Positions 28,888-39,092 of a stretch of DNA of 64,000 nucleotides are shown piece after piece. The notes below the pieces were generated by a model that ran no database searches, was not told where the DNA came from, and worked only from the letters and a program-made list of their open reading frames with translations. The stretch's first letter is position 1, and every line of letters starts with the position of its first letter. The stretch is from contig NC_067206.1 in assembly GCF_026262505.1 (NCBI RefSeq), positions 6,662,879-6,726,878 of the forward strand. The letters are read 5' to 3'. Position numbers and translations under genes: made by a program. Origin of the DNA: Trichomonas vaginalis G3 (Eukaryota > Parabasalia > Trichomonadida > Trichomonadidae).

Positions 28888-29736
28888 ATCTTTTATACAA
28901 AATAAAAAAATAAATAAAAATAAAACTAACTTTATTTTTTATTTCGGGAAAATTCATGAAAATTCAAGAGGGTAGAAATGAGGTTAGATCTAACCATCTA
29001 CCCTAAAATATATTTTTGGGTCCTTTACACTCATTACGAAGAAGTCTTGACAAAACATTTACGAAGAAGTCATGAAAATTCAAGAGGGTAGAAATGAGGG
29101 TAGAAATGAGGTTAGATCTAACCTCTTCACCTAAACATTATTTTTGGGTCCTTTACACTCATTACGAAGAAGTCTTGACAAAACATTTACGAAGAAGTCA
29201 TGACAAATTCAAGAGGGTAGAAATGAGGTTAGAAATGAGGTTAGATCTAACCATCTACCCGACATTCTCGTCAAATACAAAAAAATGACACTTTTTCATT
29301 AGATAACTGTTATTTTTTGACGAAGTGAAGATTGACACTTCGTCAAAAAAATCCCTGAAATCATGTCTTTACATACAAAAAAATACAAAAAATGACACTT
29401 TTTCATTAGATAACTGTTATTTTTTGACGAAGTGAAGATTGACACTTCGTCAAAAAAATCCCTGAAATCATGTCTTTACATACAAAAAATACAAAATAAA
29501 TAAAATAAAACTAACTTTATTTTTTATTTCGGGAAAATTCATGAAAATTCAAGAGGGTAGAAATGAGGGTAGAAATGAGGGTAGAAATGAGGTTAGATCT
29601 AACCATCTACCCTAAACATTATTTTTGGTCATGGACTTCGTCCTCGCCGCTTTGCGTCTTTATGTTAAAATAAATGGTACCATTAATAATACATGACTGT
29701 TCTCATTCATGTCTGATTTACATCCAATGAAAAAGT
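28888..29736. repeat. Repeat-rich non-coding spacer of element B
   Basis: Holds four of the six GGTTAGATCTAACC palindromes, two copies of a 128-bp unit (from 29018 and from 29146), two copies of a 107-bp unit (29284-29390 and from 29391) each with a 15-bp-arm hairpin (TTTTTTGACGAAGTG ... CACTTCGTCAAAAAA), and one orphan AAAACTAACTTTATTTTT motif. No genes. Looks like a control or replication region. Confidence 0.6.
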
Positions 29737-30817
29737 TTAGAAGAATTTTCTTATTCTTTCTGGCATATTTTTGTCTTTCCAGTACTCCCGCTCTAATGGT
29801 CCCAGATGTGTTGGCTTTGACTCTCTCAAGTTCTTAGATGGTATAACATCTTCAACACCTCCTTCATATCTTACTTTATAAGTGTCATCGTTTATGTTGT
29901 AGTCAAGTATTTCAATAACCACTCCTCGCTTTGCTTCGTCAATGGTTTCAGCAAGTTTGCCATTACTACTTTCAACTAATTTATGTCGAGGGTAAAATGC
30001 AATGGAGTCGTCAGCAGCTTTTATAAGATATCCATTACCTTGCGTAGAGTCTACGATATAATAATTTCGACTTAACCTTAAACGTTTCTTTGTCAACGGT
30101 TTGTCGTCAAGAACTACACGAACTTTTGTACCAGGAATGAGGGTAAATTGTGTTGAATTTCTGATATTTTTGTTTGACTTCGTTTCTTTTGTATATACTT
30201 TTCTTCTTGTTGTTGTGTCATGAATTTGGTGTATGTCCTGTTGTAGAATGTGTTGAGGAATTATATACTTCGAGAAAATGTTTCATTGTTTCTTCGTAAA
30301 GTCTCGCTCTTGGTTTAAATCTCTGAGAGTCCTTATGAAGCGGTTTATGATGCCGAGTATGTTATGGTTATGGTCTTCAGTAGTGTAGTGAGTTATGTTA
30401 TGCTTAATGAGAAAATCTGTGATTTCGTTGCTGAGGTATGCACTGTCTTGGTCTGATGTTAAAGTACTTGGCTATGTTCTGCTACAAACTTTTGTAAAAC
30501 TCTTAACACTTCACGAGTTCCTTTATTTTTCATTGGATATGCATATGCTTTACGAGTGTTAACATTAATGAAGATGAGGAATATTTATGTCCTCCTTTTC
30601 TGCTTTGAATGAGAGTGTCAAATTGGTATGCGTCAGGAGTGTTGGAGTAAATTGGTTAAAAAGTAGTCGTAAGGGTTTATTTTTGTTTGATGTACAACAT
30701 TTTTGTCAAAGAACCTTTCACTTCAGCTCTGTTAGTAAATCCCCAACTCTTTGCAGCTTCATTGAATTTCTTAAATGACCTCCATGGATGTTGTTCGAAT
30801 ACTTCTTTCAAGCTCAT
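29737..30817 (-). pseudogene. Second integrase fossil of element B
   Basis: A leftward rve-type integrase: it starts with the usual Polinton head (MSLKEVFEQHPWRSFKKFNE at 30817, context ACATAAATG), has the core in the middle, and ends with a chromo/SH3-like tail (frame 29737-30096). It is broken in several places and its core differs from the 21900-23418 integrase. Two integrases of different type in one element suggest a composite history. Confidence 0.6.
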
Positions 30818-30842
30818 TTATGTAAAGTTAAAGATTTTATTC

Positions 30843-32425
30843 TAGGCTCAAGCGCGTTCATTGAACGCGTACCATGCGAATACAGTCACAAAATGGTGGC
30901 ATATAATCTTTACCCAAGCCTGTTGGATTTGTTGTGAAAGTGTGTGAATGATTTCCTGTGGTTCCACAGAAAATACCTGCGCTTGAATCTACTGGTCGCT
31001 TGAAATATCATATCTATCCATTCCCTGTCTATCCGAACCTGCTGCAAGATTTGTATAACCTCTTTTTGTTATTGAATGTGAATGATTACCTGTTGTGTTT
31101 GTAGTTCCTGTATGAGTGTGCGCAGGTAAGTTTGCTTCAGTAATTTTCTTCGAACCTCCTGTTTGCTTTGAAGAGTTAGCACAGTATAAGAATTTGTCTA
31201 CAATCTGCTGCCATGTACCAAAACCTAAAACTGTTGCTGGATTTGTTGAGTTTCATTGACGATAAATAGAGCCTATAGGATATAATGTTTCAAGAATCTG
31301 AGTCTTTAATGTTTGAAGCTCTGTTTTGTCTGCTTTCTTGTCTAACATTGCGGGTAGTTCATATGCTTCAAAGTTTCTGGCATGATCTTCGATATTCCTG
31401 CAACTCTTATCTAAATTGTTAAGAGTATCTTTTACGCTTGTACTCGGATTCTCTAAAGGTGCACTTGAACCAAGGTCAAAGTTCAATATTACATCGTCTG
31501 CTCTAACAGTAGTGAAGGATTTATGTGTATGGTTCTTGTCAGCTTTACTGTCTAACATTGATGGTAGTTCATATGCTTCAAAGTTTCTGGCATGATCTTC
31601 GATATTCCTGCAACTCTTATCTAAATTGTTAAGAGTATCTTTTACGCTTGTACTCGGATTCTCTAAAGGTGCACTTGAACCCAAATCATAGTTCAATATT
31701 ACATCGTCTGCTCTAACAGTAGTGAAGGATTTATGTGTATGGTTCTTGTCGGCTTTACTATTTAATGTAGCTTGAAGTTCATTTATATCGGAGATATTGT
31801 GTTTATGAGATTTCAAAACTTTGTTCATTGCTTCGAGTTCATCTTTGTCAGCTTTACTTTTAATAGCATCTTCAAACGTTATTTTTGACTTAACTCTCAA
31901 AGTAAATCTTGGTTCAACTAGTACACCGTTAACATTGAAAGTAGAGGCATAAATTTCACCGGTATAACCAAATGCTTCTGGTGCTTTAGCTACATCATAC
32001 TGTACAGTACAGCTTATGTCATAACCTTTAGCACGAATGTATTTATATCTTCTTTCATTAACATTTTTTGTCTTCACTTCATCACTTCGTGTTAAATATC
32101 CATGGTAGTCCGTTATAATCTGTTCGTCTGAACTTATATAATGAACATGGTTCTTGTCCGCTTTACTATTTAATGTAGCTTGAAGTTCATTTATATCGGA
32201 GATATTGTGTTTATGAGATTTCAAAACTTTGTTCATTGCGTCAAGTTCATTTTTGTCCGCTTTACTATTTAATGTAGCTTGAAGTTCATTTATATCGGAG
32301 ATATTGTGTTTATGTTCTTTATCTGCTTTTTCGGCTAATTTCTCTTCTATCTCATTTATTTCAAGTTCATGCCTACCACCACCTCCCGAAGAAGTATTTT
32401 TCTTCAGCTCTTGAAGAACATCCAC
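30843..32425 (-). pseudogene. Fibre module: repeat shaft and tail-collar-like tip
   Basis: The shaft has several copies of a SKADKNHTH / HNISDINELQATLNSKADK repeat as in bacteriophage tail fibres, including two near-identical copies of an RADDVILN...NFEAYELP unit. The tip resembles phage tail-collar domains (PIGSIY near 31270, LPAHTHTG and NHSHS near 31060-31120). The region is broken in places. Role by analogy: receptor binding on the virion surface. Confidence 0.6.
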
Positions 32426-32504
32426 TTCACCATCTTTGGTGTCAATAATGAGACTTTGAGTTAAAACCTTTCCTGTCTTAATGGATGTTTGTAAAACTTC
32501 TTCT

Positions 32505-33890
32505 TCACCGTGTTCGGGTCATGGTCGTCATCATATCTTGTGAAATCAGAGATGTGTCATACATTAAGCATATCTGTCTCAAAAGTTCTGCTATTTGAAA
32601 CTGGAACGAAAGATATACAGAACTTTCATCATCTCCTAAAGTCAAGTCTGCTTTCTTAAGTATTTCTTGAATGTATGCAATGAGAACAGAGTACCTTGGA
32701 AAATATTCGAACAATATTTCATTAGCTGTTGGTTTTGGTGGTTCTTCTGGAGTTTCTGTTGTTTCAGTTCCTTCTGTAGGTTCTGTTGGAGTTTCTGCAT
32801 CTCTTGACTTCAATGCTCTTGCTCTCAAAGACCTAAATGTTAGAGCACCAGGTTTTACAAAGGACTTTATAAATGCTTTAATAGTTCCTGGTAAGTTATT
32901 GTTAGCATTAAGTAAGTTCCTTATGCTTCCATCATGTACGTCCATAGCACTATGTAAAAAATCTATACTTTTCTTGTAGTCAGCAATAGACTGACTGTGA
33001 TTTTTTAAAGATTTGTCAATACCTTTAAGCCAATCTTCATGCATGTCTGATACTGAGCCAAGAATATCATTTGCTTCCTTTAGTGTATTTTGTGCTTCTC
33101 GTAAAGTATCCAATCCCGTACGTGCATTGTTTGCTATACGTCTTACAGTATCTATTTGACTCCTTGTTTCTTGCATCCAACCAGATAAAGTTTTAATAGT
33201 ATCCGAACCATTTGAAATGAAGTTCAAAGCATTTTTAACGTCATCTAAAGCTTCTTCACCAAGTACTGCCCATATCTTTCCGATTTGGTATTGAAGAACT
33301 CCATATGAAGCAGCTGTTAAACCAGTATTTATAAGGTCCCATATCCATGATTTAGCAGTTTTTCCATTTTTTCCATCCTTTCCATCCAAACCGTTTTCGC
33401 CTTGAGGTCCTTGTATTCCTTGTATTCCTTGTATTCCTTGTGGTCCTTGAGGTCCGGTGTCACCCTTCTCTCCTTTCAGTTCATCTTTATGTTCGTTATA
33501 ATATTCTAATGTCATAAGGTGTACATCATTACTGTTACCAGCAACGCCAAGAATTTGTTTCTCATTCATGACTAAATTCTTTAAGCATTTAATGTTGTCG
33601 TCAAATCGAAAGCTCTTTAACAATTCAATGAGAACATTTAATACTTTCACTAATGAGGCATCTACTGTAGAATTTATATATTGCACCGTTCCATCATTTA
33701 TGATAGGAACTTTACTTATTGTAATGAATGGGTCATAAGTGTTAAAAGTATCGAAATCAATGACTTTTTTAGTTTTTCCATCGTCAATGACTAAATCATT
33801 GCCTTCAATGGTTAAAGTTGAGTTTTCGTTTACTAGTTCATGTGCTCTTCTTGCTTCATTTGTTTCATACGCATATACAGCAATAGTCAT
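32505..33890 (-). CDS. Collagen-like fibre protein, 461 residues
   Basis: Residues about 140-172 are Gly-X-Y collagen-like repeats (GEKGDTGPQGPQGIQGIQG, nucleotides about 33372-33470). The head is beta-like; after the collagen segment comes a helical region (about 180-320) and a Pro/Thr-rich linker (TETPEEPP). It is followed by the fibre shaft module on the same strand. Collagen-like plus tail-collar-like parts are known from phages and some giant-virus fibres. Likely an external spike or fibre of the virion. Confidence 0.55.
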   Translation of the reverse strand: MTIAVYAYETNEARRAHELVNENSTLTIEGNDLVIDDGKTKKVIDFDTFNTYDPFITISKVPIINDGTVQYINSTVDASLVKVLNVLIELLKSFRFDDNIKCLKNLVMNEKQILGVAGNSNDVHLMTLEYYNEHKDELKGEKGDTGPQGPQGIQGIQGIQGPQGENGLDGKDGKNGKTAKSWIWDLINTGLTAASYGVLQYQIGKIWAVLGEEALDDVKNALNFISNGSDTIKTLSGWMQETRSQIDTVRRIANNARTGLDTLREAQNTLKEANDILGSVSDMHEDWLKGIDKSLKNHSQSIADYKKSIDFLHSAMDVHDGSIRNLLNANNNLPGTIKAFIKSFVKPGALTFRSLRARALKSRDAETPTEPTEGTETTETPEEPPKPTANEILFEYFPRYSVLIAYIQEILKKADLTLGDDESSVYLSFQFQIAELLRQICLMYDTSLISQDMMTTMTRTR

Positions 33891-33907
33891 ATTTTAATGA
33901 GAATAAA

Positions 33908-34672
33908 ATGTTGTTCTATTTGCAAAGTACAGACCCAAACGAATACGGGACAGTAAAGCTACAAACAAACTTAGGTCTTCAGAATGAAGCGCTTGCTTTC
34001 AGAGTTGTTGACTTCAATACTATCGCAACTTTTGTCATAACAGATGAAACAGATTTCATAGAGATTGAAATAGATGACAAAAGAAGTTTTATAACATTTC
34101 CTAACAGAGCAGAGTATAGAATAGATAAAATTGCTGGAGTCATAGATACTCTCATAAATGAAGAAACTATTGACAACATAGATGTCGAACTCTCTTCTGA
34201 GGGAACATTGAAGTTCAGTAGCAAGAAAGAGTTCAAGATAACACGAATGAGTCATAGAGTTCAACTTCTTTTAGGAGCATACCATATGACATTTCCTTTG
34301 AAAAGTGTTGACAAAACGATTGAGATGAAATCTGTTCCATACGTATGTTATGGCAATTGTTTATACATTGAGTCTAAAATAGCTAATGTCACAGGCATTT
34401 CAGGAGTTAATAGTAAAGGTTCAGTAGAGTATAAATCTTTCTGTTATGAAGTAAATTCAATGTTCATTCCAAATGTTCCTGTCATAGCAACTCATTTAGG
34501 TAAATGGGTTCGCATTAGTCCTCATAATTTGAAAGACATGCAATTCAGACTTGTTGACTTTCAAGGAGAGCCTGTAGAACTGAAGGCACCAGTGCGAATG
34601 ACTGTTGAAGTTGACTTTTTAGAAAATATTAAATGCAACAGCTTACAAGAGAACTCAGAGCTAAAAATATAA
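33908..34672 (+). CDS. Minor-capsid candidate, 254 residues
   Basis: Strongly beta-rich, no membrane span, divergent from the fibre genes. The C-terminal part ends with a strand pattern (RISPHNLKDMQFRLVDFQG, then EPVELKAPVRMTVEVDFL) typical of Polinton minor capsid or penton-type jelly rolls. It overlaps the next frame (34633). Identity is inferred by fold-like pattern only. Confidence 0.45.
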   Translation: MLFYLQSTDPNEYGTVKLQTNLGLQNEALAFRVVDFNTIATFVITDETDFIEIEIDDKRSFITFPNRAEYRIDKIAGVIDTLINEETIDNIDVELSSEGTLKFSSKKEFKITRMSHRVQLLLGAYHMTFPLKSVDKTIEMKSVPYVCYGNCLYIESKIANVTGISGVNSKGSVEYKSFCYEVNSMFIPNVPVIATHLGKWVRISPHNLKDMQFRLVDFQGEPVELKAPVRMTVEVDFLENIKCNSLQENSELKI

Positions 34673-34872
34673 AGTATGAATGTTATGTATTAGGTCATGA
34701 ACTTTGGTTGTTGCTGTTTGATGAAACAAATGAGTTAGTTATGTCAGTCAAGAGAACAGAAAAATATTGTGTTAGTGAAAACTGCACCAAGTCAATAAGA
34801 TTAGGTTTGCATTATGAAGATGAGTTCGATACTGTTGAAGAAGTTTTGGATAGATATTACAAATTGCTTTAA
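34633..34872 (+). CDS. Small unknown protein, 79 residues
   Basis: Overlaps the end of the minor-capsid candidate by about 40 bases and starts with the context TATTAAATG. Mixed alpha/beta, Glu-rich at the end. No family known. The stop overlaps the convergent frame 34869-35483 by 4 bases. Confidence 0.4.
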   Translation: MQQLTRELRAKNIKYECYVLGHELWLLLFDETNELVMSVKRTEKYCVSENCTKSIRLGLHYEDEFDTVEEVLDRYYKLL

Positions 34873-35483
34873 TTTACTAAAACATATTTCAAGCAAAGTT
34901 TATATTCTGTTGAAAGTTTTGTATACTCGTTCGAATATTTATACTTAAACTCAACTCCTGTAGTTCCTGGTGTTTCAATGATGCGGATGTTACCTATTTT
35001 CATGAATGGTGGCGTTTGACCACAGCATTCGATTTCAGGGTCGAGATAGTCAATGACACATTGCTTCCCTGTTATTCGTGATATAACATTTTCTAAATCC
35101 TCCTTTGTTAGAATTATTTGGTTCTTGCTTATAAGATTTGTCAAAAGCTTCTTATCGTCTTTGAGTAAAATTGTTTGGTATAACTGAAGAAGGTAATGGT
35201 CTACGTTATCTGAAGGATTTGTTTGAACATTTGTGTAAGGGTTGTCGTTGGCTTCTCTTGAAAGAATTTGGTCCAGTGGTGGATACTCTAACTTAACATC
35301 TGATGTAGCGTTAGCGTTTGAAGCTGAGTTTAAATTCACGGATTTCAGCTCTGGTTCTTTTTCTTTCAAACACTCTGAACTATAGTTCTTTATGACAATA
35401 TTGTTTGTCGTTCGTGAGTCAACATTTGATGTTGGTTCAATTGGAACATTAACGGCACCAGCTAAGATGGATTTGCTTCTCAT
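34869..35483 (-). CDS. Unknown protein, 204 residues
   Basis: Polar disordered half (Asn/Ser/Glu/Leu), then a folded-looking half with a VIDYLDPEIECCGQTPPFM segment and a Tyr-rich end. No signal peptide. Unrecognised; convergent with 34633-34872. Confidence 0.4.
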   Translation of the reverse strand: MRSKSILAGAVNVPIEPTSNVDSRTTNNIVIKNYSSECLKEKEPELKSVNLNSASNANATSDVKLEYPPLDQILSREANDNPYTNVQTNPSDNVDHYLLQLYQTILLKDDKKLLTNLISKNQIILTKEDLENVISRITGKQCVIDYLDPEIECCGQTPPFMKIGNIRIIETPGTTGVEFKYKYSNEYTKLSTEYKLCLKYVLVN

Positions 35484-35508
35484 TTCATATAGAATAAAAA
35501 CCTTTTAT

Positions 35509-35907
35509 ATGTATGAAATGAACAATATACTCGACAAGGGTTTGAATGTAAAGCTAACGAACGAAAATATTGTTGAATTCACTGAGACAGGTGCTGTGTA
35601 TAAAGATGTAGAACTACTGAACAAAAGAGCTAAGGAAGAAGCAGGAACATGAACAAAGGGTGGAAGCCTATAAAAATTTATGTCAATGATGGCTCAGGAG
35701 GTTCAAACATAAAGTATGCAGAAAGTTATGAGTTTATGCTCTCAAGGGAGAGAAGCCTTCATTTAAGAACAGCTATTCTAACACATATCCTCAAAAGCTA
35801 ACGGATGGAGAAGTGGATGATATGAATGACAGCAAAAATATTAACAGAAATGGCGACAGAGATGCATGGAATTTGTTTACCATCAGTCAATTGAAGGTTA
35901 AACTTTA
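35509..35907 (+). CDS. Two small rightward frames (fossil parts)
   Basis: A 47-residue frame (35509-35652) is followed at 35649 by a second short frame with a 4-base overlap; both look like small capsid-region genes. The region is partly broken. No function assigned. Confidence 0.3.
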
Positions 35908-36800
35908 AAACAATGTTGGTCGTTCCCATGGAATATTTTGACTTTAATGGTATTAGTCATGATATGAATCTCAAGGTATGAACGAGGAGAGATGAGAGAC
36001 TTATATGCTTCCCAAATTTCTTCAAAAGGTAATGTTATACCTGACTGTTTCCAAATGAGTTCAATATCATAGCGTGAGAAACCTTGAAAGATAACGAAGT
36101 CAAGTTATGAGACGTTTTATGTTTAAAGCTAAAAACCTCCATGTTTGCATAAGTATTGCTACAGTTAAATGGTAATGTCTGACTTTAGTTATGATGTTAG
36201 CTAATGGTGAGTCTGGTTTTGACACTAAACCTTTTCCGGCGAAGTCGTCACAAACGAGCAGAGTGTTTGAAGGATATTTTTTGAAGGGGTATTTTGAAAG
36301 TTTTGATAGAATGTAGTTTGTAAGTCGTTTCATATCGTATACTCCTGAGTATTGACGTAAGTGGTGTTTGTCAATAATTCTTTCCATCTCCTCAGAAGTC
36401 TTTTGCATTCCTGACTGTATAAATTCAACGATGGCATAATATTTCCTCTTACGTCGAATGTAACGTTGAAGAAATTCAATGAGTTCACTGTCTGGAACTT
36501 TAACGACAGAGGCTTGACTTTTGACATAAATGTTTTCGCTGTTGAATCCATAGAGTCTGAAGTTGCTGATATAATGATTTGGTCATAGTAAGAGTCGTTT
36601 CCTAAACGCTCTGTTATGAGTATATGACGAATGAGGTTAAATGTCTTACCTGAACCCATCTTTCCACAATAGAAATAAACACCACTTGAACAGAACTCAT
36701 AGTCCTTACTGAAAGAAGAATGAGAGAAGAGTTAAGTTTGTCTGTAGTTTCATTCATGTCTTCATCTACGTCATGTATTAAATGCTTCATTTTATCTCCA
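35906..36800 (-). pseudogene. Genome-packaging ATPase (FtsK/HerA, A32-like) fossil
   Basis: The head has a Walker A-like GSGKTFNLIRHILI (near 36640) and the middle a Walker B-like LLVCDDFAGKG (about 36240-36270), followed by a VRHYHLTVAILMQ sensor stretch; the far end keeps a DFVIFQGFSRYDIELIW segment. This matches the A32-type packaging ATPases of Polintons and giant viruses, which pump DNA into the capsid. It is broken in several places. Confidence 0.65.
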
Positions 36801-36809
36801 TTAAAAATG

Positions 36810-37689
36810 CAAGTCAGAAATATTCAGAACATAGCACCGAGTCTAACTGACAAGAGTATAAAGATATACTATGAACACGTTATGATGAAACCTACCAAAA
36901 TTCAAGAAAGTCAGTATACTTATGAATATCCAAGACACTGGGTAGAGTATGTAGGAGGTGAGAAAGCTATTGAAATCAGACAGGTTCGAAGTATTCCAGC
37001 AGGAAAGAACAATATTATTGAAGAACTTTAATGTTTTGAGATATAATGATGAAACAAAGAAGCAAGATAGTTTCCCTGTTGCTGTGTATGTGAACTTAGA
37101 TACAGGAGATGACATGAAAGTTTTTAACACAAAGCTTCAAACGGTAGTGAGAGAACAACTTACTGCGGAAGGACATCCATTACCTTCAGAAGTTACCATA
37201 GCATATAATTTTGAAACAAACTCAATAGATTTTAAAGTCGTCTCTGCAAAGAAGTCAGGTTTTACATTTAATGAAGCAGATGTATATTCGAATGAAAACT
37301 TCAAAGCTATTGCATGGTTAGATAATGACGATTGCTTTAAGAAATATTTTAAATACAGTGACTCAACGATGTCAATAGATGACCTTCGTGGAATGTTTAC
37401 CATCGACGTTTACAGTAGAAGGTTCAGCAGGATTGCTTACAAGATTGTCAATTGGTGGTATTGGTCTCGTGAGAACATTGTTATAAAATCCAGTATAAGT
37501 GAATTTGCTGAAGAATCTATATTATGTCTTTCAAACTACATGTATTCGCCGCCGAAGCATTATAGTATAACAAACTTTGTCAGTAAGTTTAACATAAGAC
37601 TTGTCGAACCTTCTTCAATGAAAGATGTTGTGCTACCTAAAGATGGAAAGGATGGACTCATTATTGAAATGATTTTAATAGCATATTAA
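36810..37689 (+). CDS. Second minor-capsid/penton candidate region
   Basis: Begins at an ATG at 36810 (context TTAAAAATG) and continues to 37689 in beta-rich reading frames (NFVSKFNIRLVEPSSMKDVV near the end). Size, position next to the packaging ATPase and strand pattern suggest a penton or minor capsid protein. The region is divided over more than one frame and treated as a fossil part. Confidence 0.4.
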
Positions 37690-37914
37690 ATGAGCTTGTT
37701 CTTGAAGGTCATTCATGATGAAATAACTGTTGTAGAAGATGTTAGCAATTGTTCAGACATTTTATTGAGAATAGATGATATAAGAAAGAAGTTAGATAGA
37801 CCGCAAAGCGGTGAGGGCGAAGCCCGTGAGAACGCTTATGTTTCATTGACTTTCTCCAGTAACGAGAACTTTTATGAGATAATATTGAAGAGAGATGATT
37901 TTAATATGGTGTAA
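37690..37914 (+). CDS. Small unknown protein, 74 residues
   Basis: The start codon overlaps the upstream stop in the context TTAAATG. Mixed fold with acidic middle; a GC-richer patch (about 37800-37830) encodes RPQSGEGEAREN. The next gene begins directly after it with TGTAAATG. Function unknown. Confidence 0.4.
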   Translation: MSLFLKVIHDEITVVEDVSNCSDILLRIDDIRKKLDRPQSGEGEARENAYVSLTFSSNENFYEIILKRDDFNMV

Positions 37915-38442
37915 ATGGTAGCTTGGGCAGCTTTAGGCGCAATGGGAACAAAAGCATTAGCATTTGGAGCAAAAGCACTTGGAGCTTATGACGCAGTAAA
38001 TAAAATAAGTGGAGGAAGGGTTTCGAAGACATTAGATGCAAATAAAGGGAAGATTGGAGGCTGGGTTGCAAAGAAGTTAAGATTAAATAAAATAGGGCTC
38101 ATAAATAAAGCATCCAATTTGGTTGCGACTGAGTCAGAAAATGCTTTAGGAAAGGACGATGAGTTTGCAAAACACGCAAAAGACTTTAATGACCAGATGA
38201 AAGGTGAAACAATGCATTTAAATAGATTCGATGGAACTAAAGAAAATGTTTCTTCTCCACTAGTAGTTCTTCCGTATGGTCCCTATGGAATGTATGGAAA
38301 CCCTTACGAAAGACCATTTGACCCATTGACTGGTGGAAGTAACTGGTATCATTACGGACGAAGAAGAAAGACAGTTAAGCTGGAGACAGACGTGAAGAAA
38401 GCAACTAAAAAGAAACCAAGGAAGAGAGTTATAAAACAATGA
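37915..38442 (+). CDS. Ala/Gly-rich amphipathic-head protein with basic tail, 175 residues
   Basis: The first 45 residues are Ala/Gly-rich and amphipathic (WAALGAMGTKALAFGAKAL); a Pro/Gly/Tyr-rich patch follows (LPYGPYGMYGNPYERPF), and the C terminus is Lys/Arg-rich. A head able to disturb membranes plus a basic tail is reminiscent of adenovirus-type minor virion proteins (pVI/pX). Likely a minor virion protein; inferred by composition. Lies just inside the right terminal repeat. Confidence 0.5.
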   Translation: MVAWAALGAMGTKALAFGAKALGAYDAVNKISGGRVSKTLDANKGKIGGWVAKKLRLNKIGLINKASNLVATESENALGKDDEFAKHAKDFNDQMKGETMHLNRFDGTKENVSSPLVVLPYGPYGMYGNPYERPFDPLTGGSNWYHYGRRRKTVKLETDVKKATKKKPRKRVIKQ

Positions 38443-39092
38443 ATTCAACAGGGTAGAAATGAGGGTAGAAAAGAGGTTAGATCTAACCTTCTACCCTAAG
38501 TTTAAATGGATGTTTTCATACGTGTGAGGGTGGTGATATCATTAATTTTTAAGTTTATTTTTTATTTTATTTTTATTTATTTTTATATAAATGACGAAAA
38601 CTATTGAGATAACAAACTACAACGGTCATGAGTTCAAGAATTTTTCTTTGTTCCTCGTGAAAATACATTCTATCAGATACGAGGGAGAAAGGGTAAAGTT
38701 AGTTTGAGCGTTTATGACAACAAACATAATGGGAGATATATAAAAGCAATAGATACAAACGGTAAGCGTGTTTCATTAGCTTTGTCAAAACTTACAGGTA
38801 TAAACTATGACAGTGATTTTGACCTATATGAAGAAGAAAGTGAGTCAGAAGATTATGAGCTGTTATGTGAAGCACAGCAATGGGAAGAGTTGCAATACTT
38901 TTGTAAGTGAGAACGTTTATTTTTTACATTAGTGAGGTGAAGTGGTTGGCGGCTTTGTAAATATTTAAGGTTAAGTTAGTGTTGTCGTTTGTGTTGTAAA
39001 ATATACGTTAGCGGTTTTGTAAAGTGTCAAATTCACATATCAAGGGTAAGGAGGCGCGCAGTGCCTCCGTACCCAAGATATGTATACTAACT
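38417..39092. repeat. Right terminal inverted repeat of element B (~676 bp)
   Basis: Inverted match of 17198-17875. It carries the second copy of the 106-residue TIR gene (38591-38910, context TATATAAATG), which is interrupted here. Ends with GTATACTAACT at 39092. Confidence 0.8.
38591..38910 (+). pseudogene. Second copy of the TIR-encoded small gene
   Basis: Same sequence as 17380-17700 in the opposite orientation; this copy is broken. Confidence 0.6.

Larger units (their letters stand above)
17198..39092. mobile_element. Polinton/Maverick-type virus-like element B, 21.9 kb
   Basis: Bounded by inverted repeats starting AGTTAGTATACATATC and flanked by ATTCT on both sides. Contents: capsid-like, packaging ATPase, retroviral-type integrases (two), primase-helicase, KilA-N, fibre module and small virion-like genes. 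No B-family polymerase is seen inside; copying seems to rest on the primase-helicase plus borrowed polymerase. The ends are nearly identical, implying a fairly recent insertion, but about half a dozen or more of its frames are broken. It looks like a young fossil, not whole. Confidence 0.85.
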
